This document shows, one piece after another, positions 12,392 to 23,751 of a stretch of DNA of 64,000 nucleotides. The notes beneath the pieces were generated by a model. The model did not search any database, was not told the origin of the DNA, and saw nothing but the letters and a program-made list of their open reading frames with translations. The DNA comes from Favolaschia claudopus (taxonomy: Eukaryota; Basidiomycota; Agaricomycetes; Agaricales; Mycenaceae). The stretch covers positions 2,108,001-2,172,000 of the forward strand of contig JAWWNJ010000007.1 of assembly GCA_037176885.1 (NCBI GenBank), in the 5' to 3' direction. The translations under genes were made by a program, and so were the position numbers. Numbering within the stretch: position 1 is the first letter of the stretch; each line of letters opens with the position of its first letter.

Positions 12392-13800
12392 TCAGAAGAA
12401 CTTGACCCCAGTGAGTCGTTCACTGAGTTCCCACAACTTCTGCGCCGTAACCTATTCAAACAACATGAGTTCCGAGTCGAGTCACGTTCATGTAGAGCGA
12501 GACCCACTGGATCAGACGTATGAGGCGCGACGCCAGCATTGTTCTCCACTGAATTGGAGAGAAAACAGCCAGGTTTTTCTGTGGTTGTTCAAGTCACTGA
12601 GTGGACGATTTCTGAATGACAGATGCATAATAAATTCGCACCATTGAGTGAAGGGTCGGAAGCGGCCACAATTATTCTAGAACCAGTTTAGAATGAATTT
12701 TCGCAAGAACGGACAAATCTTACGTTGCAGCGCCTTGCTGAAGCGTCTTCCAAGGAAATGGAGCATTTGGATTCGGCTTTCCATCCTCCGTTATGACGCC
12801 TGCAACAAAAATAACTGAGTGGGCGTTTTTCCGGGGCTCGGGAAAGTGCAAGTACCATGAGCCAAAAGCTCCGGATAGGCCTCTTCATTCGAAACAAAAT
12901 TTGTTGCGACCGCTAATCATAAATTCAACGTGTGAATGCCTTCCGTTTCAAAGTCGTCCTGGATGACCTACGCACCTCCTGGACTCAGACTGTAAGCATA
13001 GATCTTCCCGCCAGCGCGTCGATTGAGTTCGCTGGCAGTAAGAATATTCGCACTCTTCGCTTGTGCATATGCGGTCATTCCCTTATAAGTGCTTTGGTTG
13101 GGGTGCTCGATCTCATCCAGATTGACGCCGGAGGACCACGCGTGCGCACCGGAGGCAACAAACACCACACGCGGCGTCGATGTTGCGCTTTTGGCTGCTA
13201 GAATCTTGGGCAAGATGAGCGCCGTGAACAAAAACGGTCCAAGATGATCGGTGGCTATTTGGTGCTCATAGCCATCGGCGGAAAGTTTGAATGAGCAGAG
13301 GGAAGAAGCGGCGTTGTTGATGAGGATCTGGGTGTCGATCTGTGAGCTACTAGCCTCTGAAGCAGAAAAAACCCTTTGACATCAATCTGTTCAGAATACG
13401 CGTTGACTTCGGCAGCAGCTTTGCGAACAGCATCGAAAGAGGACAAATTGAGAAGTAATGGGCGGATATTCGCGCCAGAAACATCCTTCTTCAGAGCTTC
13501 TTCTGATAATTTGAGCCTGCAATCGAAAAATTAAATGCGGGGAGTCGGTTTGGAACTTCTCGAATCCTACCTCTCATTATTGTGTCCAGTAATGATAACA
13601 AGATTTGCATACTTTGCGAGAGTTTTAGCAACCTCGAAGCCTAGCCCATTGATAGATGTTCCTGTTATGAGCACTACACATAACTTAGCTGCTATTCGTA
13701 AGATCCAGGCCAATTGGAACAGACCGTTCTTTCCCTTGATCTCTTGCGCAAAAGCTGCTGCGACTTCATCCCCAGTGGTGGTTATCGTAAAAGTCGGCAT
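12392..13800 (-). CDS. short-chain dehydrogenase/reductase, retinol-dehydrogenase-like
   Basis: The product is an NAD(P)-dependent oxidoreductase of the SDR superfamily. From the ATG at 13800 the N-terminus leads to VLITGTSINGLGFEVAKTLA, a TGxxxGxG cofactor motif with Ser-Ile before Asn. LLLNLSSFDAVRKAAAEV and an INNA segment follow, then VVFVASGAHAW (catalytic Ser) and YAQAKSANIL (YxxxK). The 3' exons read ENNAGVAPHTSDP and VTAQKLWELSERLTG, ending VKFF at the TGA at 12392. At least five introns are needed and the assembled length of about 320 residues suits the family. No targeting signal is obvious. It flanks the double-zinc transcription factor. Substrate undefined; alcohol or aldehyde oxidation-reduction is plausible. 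Confidence 0.88.
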
Positions 13801-13930
13801 TGGAATGCTGTCGAAGAATGCAGATGTCGAGGCTCGATGTTAGACCATTTATATGCGCGCTGAAACTTCGACCGGTCAACACCTTGCAGTAAGCTCAAGA
13901 GCAAGCTCCACAGTAGCGAACAAAATACGA

Positions 13931-14735
13931 TCAGTGCGACATGATCTCACCATAATATGCGGCACGGATCAAGGACGCGTTGACATCTTCATCGGACTGG
14001 TGTAACAGATTTTTGGTAAGCGTAAATCTCACTCGGCGGTCCATCTCGCAAGTTCTTTGGAGGAAAGAAGGTCGAACGAAAATCTTACAGCCAGCCTTAT
14101 TTTTCAAGCACATCAACTTTGAGGTTGTATATGGCGAGTCGTAATCGCGAAATTTTAGCCCGAAAAAAAACCATTTCCCTGCCAACACTGGGTCTTGCGC
14201 GGTCTGGGAACTGAGGCCCAACTCAGGCTGCAAGTCTGGCGGGATATAATTAAACTCTTTGAAGCTTGGTGCCGTTGAGTATTGTCATCGGGTAGGTAAA
14301 GGTGCTTACCGTCCAATTTTGGCGCCAGATTAAGAGTCCCCTTCAATCGCGGACCCCGCGTTTGGTGCGGAGCGCTCGGGCGAGCGTCCACAGTTGATGG
14401 TCTTAGTTCAGCATCTGGCATACGATTGCCACGGGAGGACGTCGACAATCCAAGTTGAGTGAGGCATTTAGTAATGTTCCACTGGCCGCGAAGTTCCTGA
14501 GCCGATAATCTGGCAGTCTGCCTTACAGAAATCCAATTCGATGTCGGCTAATGTTGTGTTGCTTCATGAGAGCGCCGATGTAGTCTGTGGGCTTGAGGTT
14601 CGGGTCAAGAGCTTCTCCGAGTGGTGGACATTGTTCGAGGTGACTAGTAGCGACAGAGACCGGCCGCTGTCTGTTGTAGTTCCAAGATTCGAACATTCGA
14701 AAGGAGATCTTGAGACGGGCGGCGTCCGATGCCAT
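13931..14735 (-). CDS. uncharacterised protein
   Basis: I do not recognise this family. From the ATG at 14735 the first exon reads MASDAARLKISFRMFESWNY and continues to a Pro-rich stretch ending DPNLKPTDYIGALMKQ. Middle exons give a basic Ser/Pro-rich segment (MPDAELRPSTVDARPSAPHQ). A splice at about 14308-14260 then joins LDEFNYIPPDLQPELGLSSQ, followed by TAQDPVLAGKWFFFGLKFRD and YDSPYTTSK. The last exon ends DEDVNASLIRAAYYG or, read through, EIMSH at 13931. Joins are uncertain, but the hydrophilic conserved-looking blocks with matching splice signals argue for a real gene of about 190-230 residues. It sits 15 nt downstream of the HIT gene on the same strand. Confidence 0.5.
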
Positions 14736-14750
14736 AATGAACAGAAAACA

Positions 14751-15463
14751 TCACTGAGAAAAATAACCTTTTAACCAATTGGCTTCCTTCTCCATCTCTT
14801 CCATCGAGCGTGGCGGACGGTCCTCATCAGCATCGACTTTGAACGGTTGCGCCAACTGAGCCTCTGCGTTCTCGATGGCAGGATAGATCTGATCATTATT
14901 CTTCCCCGAAAACTGATCTCCAGCGGATTTTCGCGGCAAAAGGTGAAAGTGCACATGAGGAACACTCTGGCCCGCAGCTTTGCCGTCCTGAGAATGAATT
15001 TACATTTCAGAATATAGTCTGCGAGTACGATAGAAATAACCTGGCAGGCAACCGTAAGTGCGTCGGCACCGTAGACACGTTCAATCACAGAACCGACTTT
15101 CTGCACGGCGCCCATCAAAGAGGCCAGTTCCGGTTCTGCAAATTCGTGAATCATTATGTGAATATGTTCTTTCCAGATCCAGCACGAACCACTAAGATCA
15201 GCGAGGCGCTGTACGTGTCTTGTCGGTAGAACCAAGACATCTGTAGCACAACTAAAGTCACAAACCAAGTCGAAGGTGAAGCATTCAACGCGCACGCCCT
15301 GGGACAATAGCTAGAGAACGGGTTGGATATCAGTTTATCATCATTTCGTTCAACAGCCGAGGGTTCAGTCACGCTTGAGATTGACTATAGCATAGGATAA
15401 GCTGGATCGATAGAAAGCCTGGCGCGTAACCTCTATTGTGGAGAAGAACAACGAAGCAGCCAT
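14751..15463 (-). CDS. HIT-family (FHIT-like) diadenosine polyphosphate hydrolase
   Basis: The closest family is bis(5'-adenosyl)-triphosphatase (FHIT/Aph1/Hnt2), which splits Ap3A to AMP and ADP. The ATG at 15463 begins MAASLFFSTIEVTRQAFYRS and continues SLSYAIVNLKP. A 15-nt exon at 15310-15296 encodes IVPG, and the next exon continues HVLVLPTRHVQRLADLS. After a further intron comes PELASLMGAVQKVGSVIE. The HIT triad HVHFHLLPR lies near 14940, followed by a 60-residue acidic tail ending GYFSQ at 14751. Length of roughly 180 residues and the motif spacing fit fungal FHIT proteins. The 15-nt exon is short but both its splice sites are canonical and phase is kept. Probably cytosolic. Confidence 0.9.
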
Positions 15464-15678
15464 GACGGTAGAAAGCAAGGGTGATGTCTTGATGACAATC
15501 ATTCATCGCACCGAAGTCACCGCTTCATGGCGGCATTGATAATTTACAGTTAAGTGATACATGTGCAGTGAAGGCGATACAAGTCTGGTCAGCTATTATC
15601 CCATCCCTCTATGTTAGTTAACCTTTGTTTGAGCGAGACCATGTCGAAGAAAATAGATGGAAGAAACCCGTGGCTGAA

Positions 15679-16379
15679 TCATGCGGGCGTGTGGACTCCA
15701 TATATGCGTTCCAGCGCCGCCAACTCGGGACAAGACCCAATCACTGTCCGTCCGTCGGGTCCATGAATGCGTCGACCATGGACGCACTTATGCGGAACGG
15801 CAGCAGCAAAATCGACAATTGCTACGTCTCGTCCACTTTTCACAAAGTGTCTCCCGTCGAGTAGATCCCCATGCAAGACATTCTGTGCATGCAAAGCATA
15901 GGCTGCGGTCATGATCCTGCGACTGAGAGAATAGAATATCAAAACCCCGGCACGTCTTCCAGTGGCGCGACAGAAACTCACCGAACGTCCAGCATCGGAT
16001 CCCCTGGGTAGCCAACGCAGTAATCAAGCACCAGACACGACATTTCCGCTCCCGCGACCTTACTGCGAAAGTGGCCGAGACACCTCGGTACCGCGACGCC
16101 CTGCAAACTCTCCATTTGCGTGTAACACTGCGCTTCACGCTCGAGCGCGTCCGACGCATCCGGGGTGAACGCCAATTTCACAACCCCTACAGCCGCGTCC
16201 TCGTCTCGATTGCTCTTCGGCACTTTGGGACCGCCGCGCTCCCCAATACGCACGGTGCACACGTTGTCCCTTTTGTCGATGCGACGGATGAAGTGCGCGA
16301 CATAATGGACGTTGCCGTTCTTCCAAGACCACATTTTGTAGCGTTTTTCAGAGTTCCAGATAAGCTCGAGGGTAGACAT
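15679..16379 (-). CDS. degenerate protein-kinase-like fold protein
   Basis: Two exons (16379-15982 and 15922-15679) encode about 213 residues. Kinase-like landmarks are VGVVKLAF (beta-3 Lys), an ALEREAQCYTQMESL helix, VLHGDLLDGRHFV where HGD stands in place of HRD, and VAIVDFAAA where DFA replaces DFG. The usual Asn of the catalytic loop is not in place. The protein stops soon after the DFG region, so most of the C-lobe is missing. This pattern is common in short fungal kinase-like proteins and often means a pseudo-kinase or small-molecule phosphotransferase. The upstream in-frame codons to 16442 are less likely to be used. Function is not assigned. Confidence 0.7.
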
Positions 16380-19300
16380 GGTTGATTCGTATGTGGGAAT
16401 GAGATAGTTTTGAAGAGGATAGTTTGGGTGGCACTGGCACACGACAGGTAATAGGTTCTCGGAGGGTGAAGTGGGGGTGAGGAGTTATGTAGGGCTGGTG
16501 GCTTCAGAGCCAGTCCTCATATATGCGGGGGGAGGACAATGGAAGATAGTGGCAGCGATTGTGGGCGGGGGAAGAAAGCAACGGTCCATATTTATCACGG
16601 ATGTCCCAGACCGCTTTGAATTGAATCATTTCCAAAAGCGGCTCCGGATTCTTGATGGTGGCCCGGACACAAGCCACTCAGCACAGGCTGTCTGAACCAT
16701 GCACAGCAGAATTCGAAGGTTGCGATGTATAGATGGGCTATCTGGATTTCGAGTGAGACTTCCCGGGTTTCAGCTACTATTGGGTCACCGTGACTCGCTG
16801 GGGGAACCAGGCGCACGCTGGGGACATTACTGTAGTAGAGGCTCGGGAGCGAGAGATACATATTCAGTGTATATAGCGCCGACTGTAAGCGCTTTCAAAG
16901 ACTCAAGTAGATCAGAATTCCACATCTGATATTGTAGGTCAAAAAGCTGTATGCAGATATGAGCACGAGGCATCGACGCACCCAAAACACAGATTCGAGA
17001 TTTGCTAGGTCTTTCAAGTTCCGACGTATGTAAATACTTAGTACTATAGCTAATGAGCTACGAACACGAATTCATTGAGATTATCTGCAGCGTCAATAGC
17101 CTTCATCGCTTCATGAACAATTTTTCGGCGTTCGGGACCTCATGCACTGGCACGGTGGGACTGTACCGCCTGCCCACGAGACCTGTATCAGGCTGACGAC
17201 GACGCAGGACGCCGCTGCGTCAGCGACTTGGTCGCAGGTGACGAAGCCCGATACTCCGTCCTGACGACAAGTGCCTCTCCGTTATGCTACGGACAAGACG
17301 CAGCAGTGATCGAATCAACCACCCTTGGGGACACCAGATTTTGACAGTGCTGCGGCCGCAGCGGTACAGAATACAGTTGCAATCGGCTGGAGGGGTGCAG
17401 GGATCAGGAAGACGAGCGCAGAGATGGCAAGCCCGCTGCTCGAAAGCCCTCCTGCTTAATACCAGCGAGCCGAGAGTTTCGCAGTTGGGGAGAGAAACAC
17501 GCGACGATGGATCGCATGACGGGAGACATCGAAGTCGGAGAGAGCAAGACAGCTGCGTTAGAGGCATAGGGGCACGACGCTCAGAGCGACTTGCAGGTAT
17601 GCAATTGCCGCGCGCCTCAGAAACGCGGGGATCTGAATTAGATCGATGCTCACTCTCTGTCTTGACACCGTGTGCCTCCGTGACACCCCAAAGAGCAGTA
17701 TCGTTTTCTCTATTCTCTGCTCCAGATTCGCAATCCCTGGTACTAGATTTCGGTACACACGAGATGTCGAGCTGCTGGGCCTCCCCTTCCGCCAGAGCTT
17801 GGGGTTACAAGTCGTAGAGATGGTCGAGTCAAGAGAGTCCCGCGGCAGCTCTGGCTCTAGCGGAGGCCACCTCTGCTGCGTTGATCTCGTGCTTAGAGTT
17901 CAACAACTCTGCGGGGGCGGCTCTGCGGCAACGACATCAAGTCCTCTGTCCCCAACTTGTTAACTCAGCTCTCGTCGTTTTAGCCACCGAAGCGCTTCCA
18001 CAAGGATCGTCTACGTGCATCGTTCTTGTCATATCGGCCTGCTCAATCCCAATTCCAAGATCCGCCTCTACTCGTCATGGCCGGTATACATCCACATAGC
18101 AAACGCCTCAAGATGCGCACCGCCAGTGACGTCCGAGGACATTCACAGGCGTCACGTCTGTGGTGAATGCGCGTGAAAGAGTGCATGCGAAAGCTCAGGG
18201 CCATTACACGGACTAGATAGCGGTCGAGGGATGTTTCTGAAGGTTGGCAATCTGACAATGTCCATGGGCCGTCGAGACGATGTCGCGGTCTCAAGCAATC
18301 CATATATCCATCTCATCAAATGTTTTTTTCGTCCCATCGGCTTGTTCTTCGTCCTATCCTCCGCCTTGTCGTTCGCGTCGAGGGTGCCTGCTGACACGTC
18401 GACGATCAGCATGAGAGCCGGGTCGACAATTGAGACAGGAGGGCTATCCGTGTGCACGGGACAAGTAGACGATAAGGCAATGGCGACGAACGACAGAAGC
18501 AATGCCGCTTCCGGCCACCCTCTTCGAAGCTTCGGTAGAAGCGAAGACACGGTAGCTCGACAACGCAGGACGGGGCTATGTGTGGAATTGGGACGGAGGA
18601 GGCGAAGTCGATACCTCTCTGTGCCTCGGAGACAAAGAGTCATGGCAAATGGCTGATCGTCCTCGACTGGTGACCGATTCTGCGGGTCGGCATGGGCCAG
18701 ATGGACGTTGGCAATCCCAGGGATCCCCAGTGGGTCAGAGTCGCGGCAACAAGCACTTATTTTATGCATGTCATCAGCCCGTTCTTCCACCGTCCTAGGT
18801 TTGTTCAAGCTCTCGTTCGTGTCGAGCGTCTACTGGCACAGTCTGGAGTCAATTCGGCGGAAGAGGAAGAGAAAGGTAGGGGGGTGCTTACTGGCAATAC
18901 ATCGAGCCGCTTTCTGCCCAGCTCCGACCATGAGCGAGCGTTCAGGTGGCGTCTATCGGAGGGGAAAGTGTCTGGCGGCGAAGGCATGACCAGACAAGAC
19001 GGCGAAACGGGGGGACTGGGCGGCATGTGATTGAATTGCAGCACAAGCACATGGGGGCATCCTCTGCACATTTCTGCCAGCGGGTCGATGGCAGTGAGGC
19101 ATAAGTAGTAAGAAGTTAGCCAGCTTCAAGCGATACTTGGAAGCTGATCCAATAGACCAGCGGAAAGGAAGCTCCGAGGGATTGGCGCTAACGAAAGGAT
19201 GGGAAGGACCAGAGAAGAGTCGATAGCGAAGGGCATTATGATCACGCCTACGCCTTCCCAGGTGCGCACTTGCACTTTTTTAGGAGCCCGCAGACCAAAC

Positions 19301-21974
19301 CCTCCGCTACCAACGAAACGACTGTGGTGGGCTTCGAAAGCCGGGAAAAGGCCCGCGACAGAACAAGGTCGGAGAGCATTAAGGAGGACGTTTGTCGTCA
19401 GAAGCTAAACTTCTGGTGTTGGCAATCTGCACAGGATGGTCGCCAGTCTTGCCAGGGAGAACCGCACATACGGAAAATCATTGAAGCAGGGCTGCGATGT
19501 AGAGAAATGAGTTTGCGACATGCGGCCCATAAAGAACTGCGCACCAGATACAGAGATGACGACCCATACAACAAAAAACGCAAGACCCTGCAAAGACCCT
19601 GACCAAGAATCTCATTCTCCGTGTAGAGTTGAAAGAGAGACCAGCCATCCTCCCGGCTGCTGGCTAGCGACACCCTGCAGCTGGTACCTGCTCAAAAGTG
19701 CCGACTCTTGTGCATATCGCCCGAAGAAGAGGAGGTACTCAGGTAAAGACGGTGGGCTGTTGTTTCCAAGCACACGGAAAAAAAGAGTAATTGAGTGTCA
19801 ATGTGGCTGCCGATTTTGGCGGGGGAACAGCCCTGACGGCTCTGGGAGAAAGTCAATTTGATTCCGCAGACTTGGGACGCTCTCATTGTGGTTGGAGTCC
19901 GAGCTGGTCGAGAGCCGCATCATGGTTCGATAAACGGAGTCACACTCCGGCAAACACCGGGCATGCCGAACTGCCAATTTGGGAGCCGATACTCACGGTT
20001 CAACCAAAGTTCAACTCGCGACAAGACAAGGTAGTCGGGTCGCTACGTACGGTAGCTACGAAGTAGATACAAAAGACATGGAAAAGATCACCGCGAAGGT
20101 GATGAGGGAGCAAAATATTATGAGAAGCTAGGTATGTCGATGAGATCGACAACCTGCGAAGGATCCTGCGGATGCGCTTCGCGTCTCGGTCCAGGACGGA
20201 GAGCTCTCTCTCAGCAGCAGGGATCTGTGCGAGAGAGGCGACTCGGAACGGAAGAAAGCTTGATGGCTTGATGATCGTGAAGAAAGTCCTGGAACGAGAG
20301 GATGTCAATCTCAGTACGCGAGGCGCTCCGGGGCTTTCGGGAGAGATGAGATGAAGCCCAAGAACACCCAACCGGGAGCACAGCTCCAATAGAGCCAAAG
20401 GCTCGCGTGAAGGGCGAATCTCAAAACGACTGAACTCCCCACAAAGGAGCGGTGCGTACGGAAGGAAAATTGAAGTAGGAGAGGAATAGATGGGATGCAC
20501 GAGAGCCTTGTCCCACCCCCATGGGTCCTGGAGGACCGAGCTGAACGATCACGCAGTAAACAAGATTAAGCATTAATGTAATGCCCGAATGAAGGAGAGG
20601 AGGCAGGCAGTCCCAAGCGAAGAGGACTCGGGTACTGCCCCGGCCCACCAGAGGCTAAGACGAGTGCCTCTGGTGCGGAACCGTTCCGAACAACCTAGTT
20701 TACAGCGAGGTCGAGTGCGACGTGCACCCAGCAGAAGAAGACGGAAAAGGGATGGGACGGGATCTCAATGCGGGCAGAAGATGGAGCGCCGTCGCGCGGG
20801 CAGAAGAGCGCCGTCGCGCGAGCAGAAGATGCACCGTCGTGCAGGGCAGAAGATGCACCGTAGTGCGGCAGAGAAGAAGAGTATTGCCCATGCATGAAGT
20901 TTACAGCCGCATGCATGAACAGATACGAAGAAGAGCTGCAACGGTCGTGCAGAAGAAGATGGCGCCGTCGCGCAGGCAGAAGGTGTGCCGTCGCACAGAC
21001 GAAGAATTACATGGAAGAAATACACTTAGCTTGGAGAAGTAACAGATGTCTTCAATCCTGTTTCAACTTTCATCTCAATCTTCTCAACACACGAGCCCCA
21101 AGCTAAGTTCGTTGGCGAGATACAGTCACAGCCACGCTGACGACATCCAAAAGATTGCCGAGAAATCCAGCCATAGAATCAACGGAATCCTTGAAGAAAG
21201 ACTGAAGCTTGGATCCCAGAGATGGCCAGACCAAAAGAGGAGCGTGGAGGACATCTCAAGCCGTGAAAATCTGCGAAGGGAGCTCAGCAGCGGCCGAGTT
21301 GGTGAGCGCAGTGAGCAGAAGAAGATGTCACAAGAGTGACACGTCAAGGGAGAAGTCGGCAGCCATCCTCCCGTAGCTCCCTGCTTCCTTGTCTTCCACT
21401 CAGGCAGGCTCGCAAGCTCACCTCGCCTGAGCTCGCACCAACTCAATCAGGATTTAAGATCGTGCGGTGTGTATTACCGACAGATCGTAGGGCTTATAGA
21501 CTCATTGGCCTCAAGATGCGCCTAAGGCTTTGAAATTTCTTACTTACAATTCGTCGATGAACAATTTACTTTTGGATGTATTCGTCCATTTGGCAGTGGC
21601 ATTTGCACACAACATAATCAGTATCCAGATACGATATAGCCATTCAGAGAATGATACAACAGAGCGTATCCCTCGAACAGCCCGCTTACGACTTCCTTTC
21701 CCTCGCCGCGAAGTTCAGCGCACCGGCATGCAGCGCCGCATGCATTCGGCGCAAGGTGGGCGGAGGCCAAGGACTCGGAGTAACTCGGAAGTTAACCAGT
21801 TATCCGAAATGTAGCGCCATGGTTGAATAGGACGTTGTGCTCATTCCTAAACGAAAAAGAAATGGTCAGATAAATCAGAGCCAAAATAACTTGAGGAACG
21901 CATACCTCGATGTCGCCCACGGTAGGACCAAAATTTCTCATCTTTGTGCCCTCTGACCATCTCAACAACGCCCC
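16380..21974. other. 5.6-kb region without a convincing gene
   Basis: I found no frame with family resemblance here. The longest frame (18152-18808, minus) lacks an ATG start and reads as low-quality sequence. GC content appears higher between about 17.1 and 21.4 kb than in neighbouring spacers, and a minisatellite lies at 20774-20998. An eroded mobile element, a long non-coding transcript or small-exon genes cannot be excluded. The left 200 bases should contain the promoter of the kinase-like gene, and the right 150 bases may contain final small exons of the next gene. Confidence 0.5.
20774..20998. repeat. GC-rich imperfect minisatellite, units of about 22-27 bp
   Basis: Six diverged copies share the pattern GCAGAAG, a short variable step, then CCGTCGYGC. 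Copies begin near 20774, 20800, 20822 and 20846, and after a gap again near 20949 and 20976. The core GCGCCGTCGCGC is nearly self-complementary, so each unit could form a small hairpin. It is not inside any gene I can support. Confidence 0.7.
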
Positions 21975-22843
21975 TTACCACCGGGCTCCTGCAGGGCGAA
22001 GGATCGGGGGCAACCCCTGCTCCGCATCACCGCGACTCGCAGCTGCAGCTGCAGCCCGAGCAGCCTGCATGGACTTCTTTCGACTCGGCCCGATATACGG
22101 CTTTGGGATATCCGAGTCTTTGTGTTTATTGTGTCGGGTGTTGGCATGCGTGATGGATTCACGAAGAGCGGATTCGTCGAATCCGTACCATTTCTTTTCC
22201 ATTGAGACGAGGTAGGCGGGTGGGTCGCTGAGCTTGCCGGTCTCGCGGAGGATAGAGGGTTTACGCGGTGCCTCGTCGACGTCCTTGGGACTCAGCGATG
22301 GCTGAGCTTTGGGACTGCGAACGGACGATTGTTTCATCTGCATACAAAGTCAGTCTAATTCAATCGATGCGCAAGATGAAAAACGCACGGATTTGTTTCC
22401 CGTATACGCAGGAGGAGGAGCCGCAATCGGCTTCGTCACCACTTCCCCGACCATGATCTTCTCGACTTTCTGCGAGAAGGAAAGTTTCTCCTTATTGGGC
22501 TACATTTCATCGAACATCAGTCAAAGACGATGAAATCAAAGCATTCAAAACTCACATTCTGACTAGGCAACTTCGCACTCCACACTTTACTGCTCTTGTA
22601 CGCATAATAACATATAAACAGGAACCCAATTCCGAGGGAGACCGCCATGAGAACAATACCCCAGACAGGCAACTTGGGCGGAGCGGGAACGCCCTGAGTC
22701 AAAGGGTCGACCCAATTCGACGAGGTAGGCGTTGCCGCGGAAGGGGTAACGAGGAAGGTGGGCATGGGGAATGGGTCCCAGTGGAAAGGGTCGAAAGAAG
22801 TATAAGGACCTGCGGTATCTTGAGGAGCAGGAGCAGGAGGCAT
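21975..22843 (-). CDS. single-pass membrane protein, uncharacterised
   Basis: The ATG at 22843 opens MPPAPAPQDTAGPYTSFDPF and a Pro-rich extracellular-type segment, then one transmembrane helix (VWGIVLMAVSLGIGFLFICY) followed by a basic stop-transfer YAYKSSKVW. After introns the cytosolic part reads KLSFSQKVEKIMVGEVV, MKQSSVRSPKAQPSLSPKD and SILRETGKLSDPPAYLVSME. It ends with an Ala run (AARAAAAAASRGD) encoded by CAG/CTG-like repeats. The frame stops at 21975, but a donor-like GTAAGG just before that stop suggests one or two more small exons down to about 21830. No signal peptide precedes the helix, so it is probably type III or tail-anchored. Function unknown. Confidence 0.65.
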
Positions 22844-23751
22844 GTTGATGTAGAGGTAGATGAAGGGTGGGTGGTTGTATTTGTGAAGGCAGATGTATGC
22901 TGAGTAGCGAAGTGAGGAAAGTACATACAGCGAAAGGCAGAGGTATTTATACCAAGAAAGAAGATAGGGGTTGAGACATACTTTTCGTGTCTTGGATTTT
23001 TTTTCGGCGTCTTGCAGTGAGACATTGCTCTCGATCAGTCTAGAGCGCACTCTAGATTCTGTGTTTGAGTTGAATTCGAGGAGAATTACGCCCGAAGACA
23101 CCGAGTTCGACGAGAAGAACGGGACACGAAAAAGTTGAACATTCGGGTTCTGATTGAGCACAGCTCTATATCAGAAAAAGATTATGCATGATTTCCCAAC
23201 GTAAATTCATTCTAGATGGAGCACTCACCAGCGCTTGCCTATTCCGATAAAGGCTTCAAGGTATGTAAGAATACCCCAAATACCACCTATTCGGTCGAGT
23301 TCGCCCATCTCGGGGAAAAGTGAGACGTTGAGGTTATCTCGCCCAAATGTCTCAGTATCAAAACCGCGATCCCCGAGAGAGCGTTCTGGACATTTCTATG
23401 CATTTTATATGGTTCACCCTGCTTCACGAGAGGTTATTTTGTTGTTGACAATGAGTTTGGTTGCCGGGATCTTCCAAAAAGCACGGCGCGGTTTGATTAG
23501 CTTTCTCCGCAGTGACCATTGCAGCATGCATCCTGACCATGAATAACATCTGTCGCACGAAATAAAGAAAATCGAGTGTATTCATATGAGAATAAGATAC
23601 AGTTACGGACATCGGCGCATTCACGTTCTCGAAGGCGTAGTAGAATCCCATTATAAGCTATACAATTGTTCAGGCTGTAACGTTGGTCAGACTGAGGCAT
23701 TCAATTGAGAACAGAGAAGGCACGGACTTCTTGTTCAGGATAAATTGGGAT
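22844..23751. other. intergenic region
   Basis: Besides the TATA-like element it contains a 75-codon minus frame with ATG at 23651 (MGFYYAFENVNAPMSVT) that resembles nothing I know. No other signal is seen. Confidence 0.45.
22944..22951 (-). promoter_or_regulatory. TATA-like element
   Basis: On the minus strand this reads TATAAATA, about 100 bases upstream of the ATG at 22843. That distance fits a core promoter with a short leader. The open frame extending upstream from that ATG is therefore better read as untranslated leader. Confidence 0.45.

Noticed and set aside
18152..18808. 218-codon frame on the minus strand in the gene-poor block
   Set aside because: It begins at TTG, has no family resemblance and is not bounded by splice or promoter signals.
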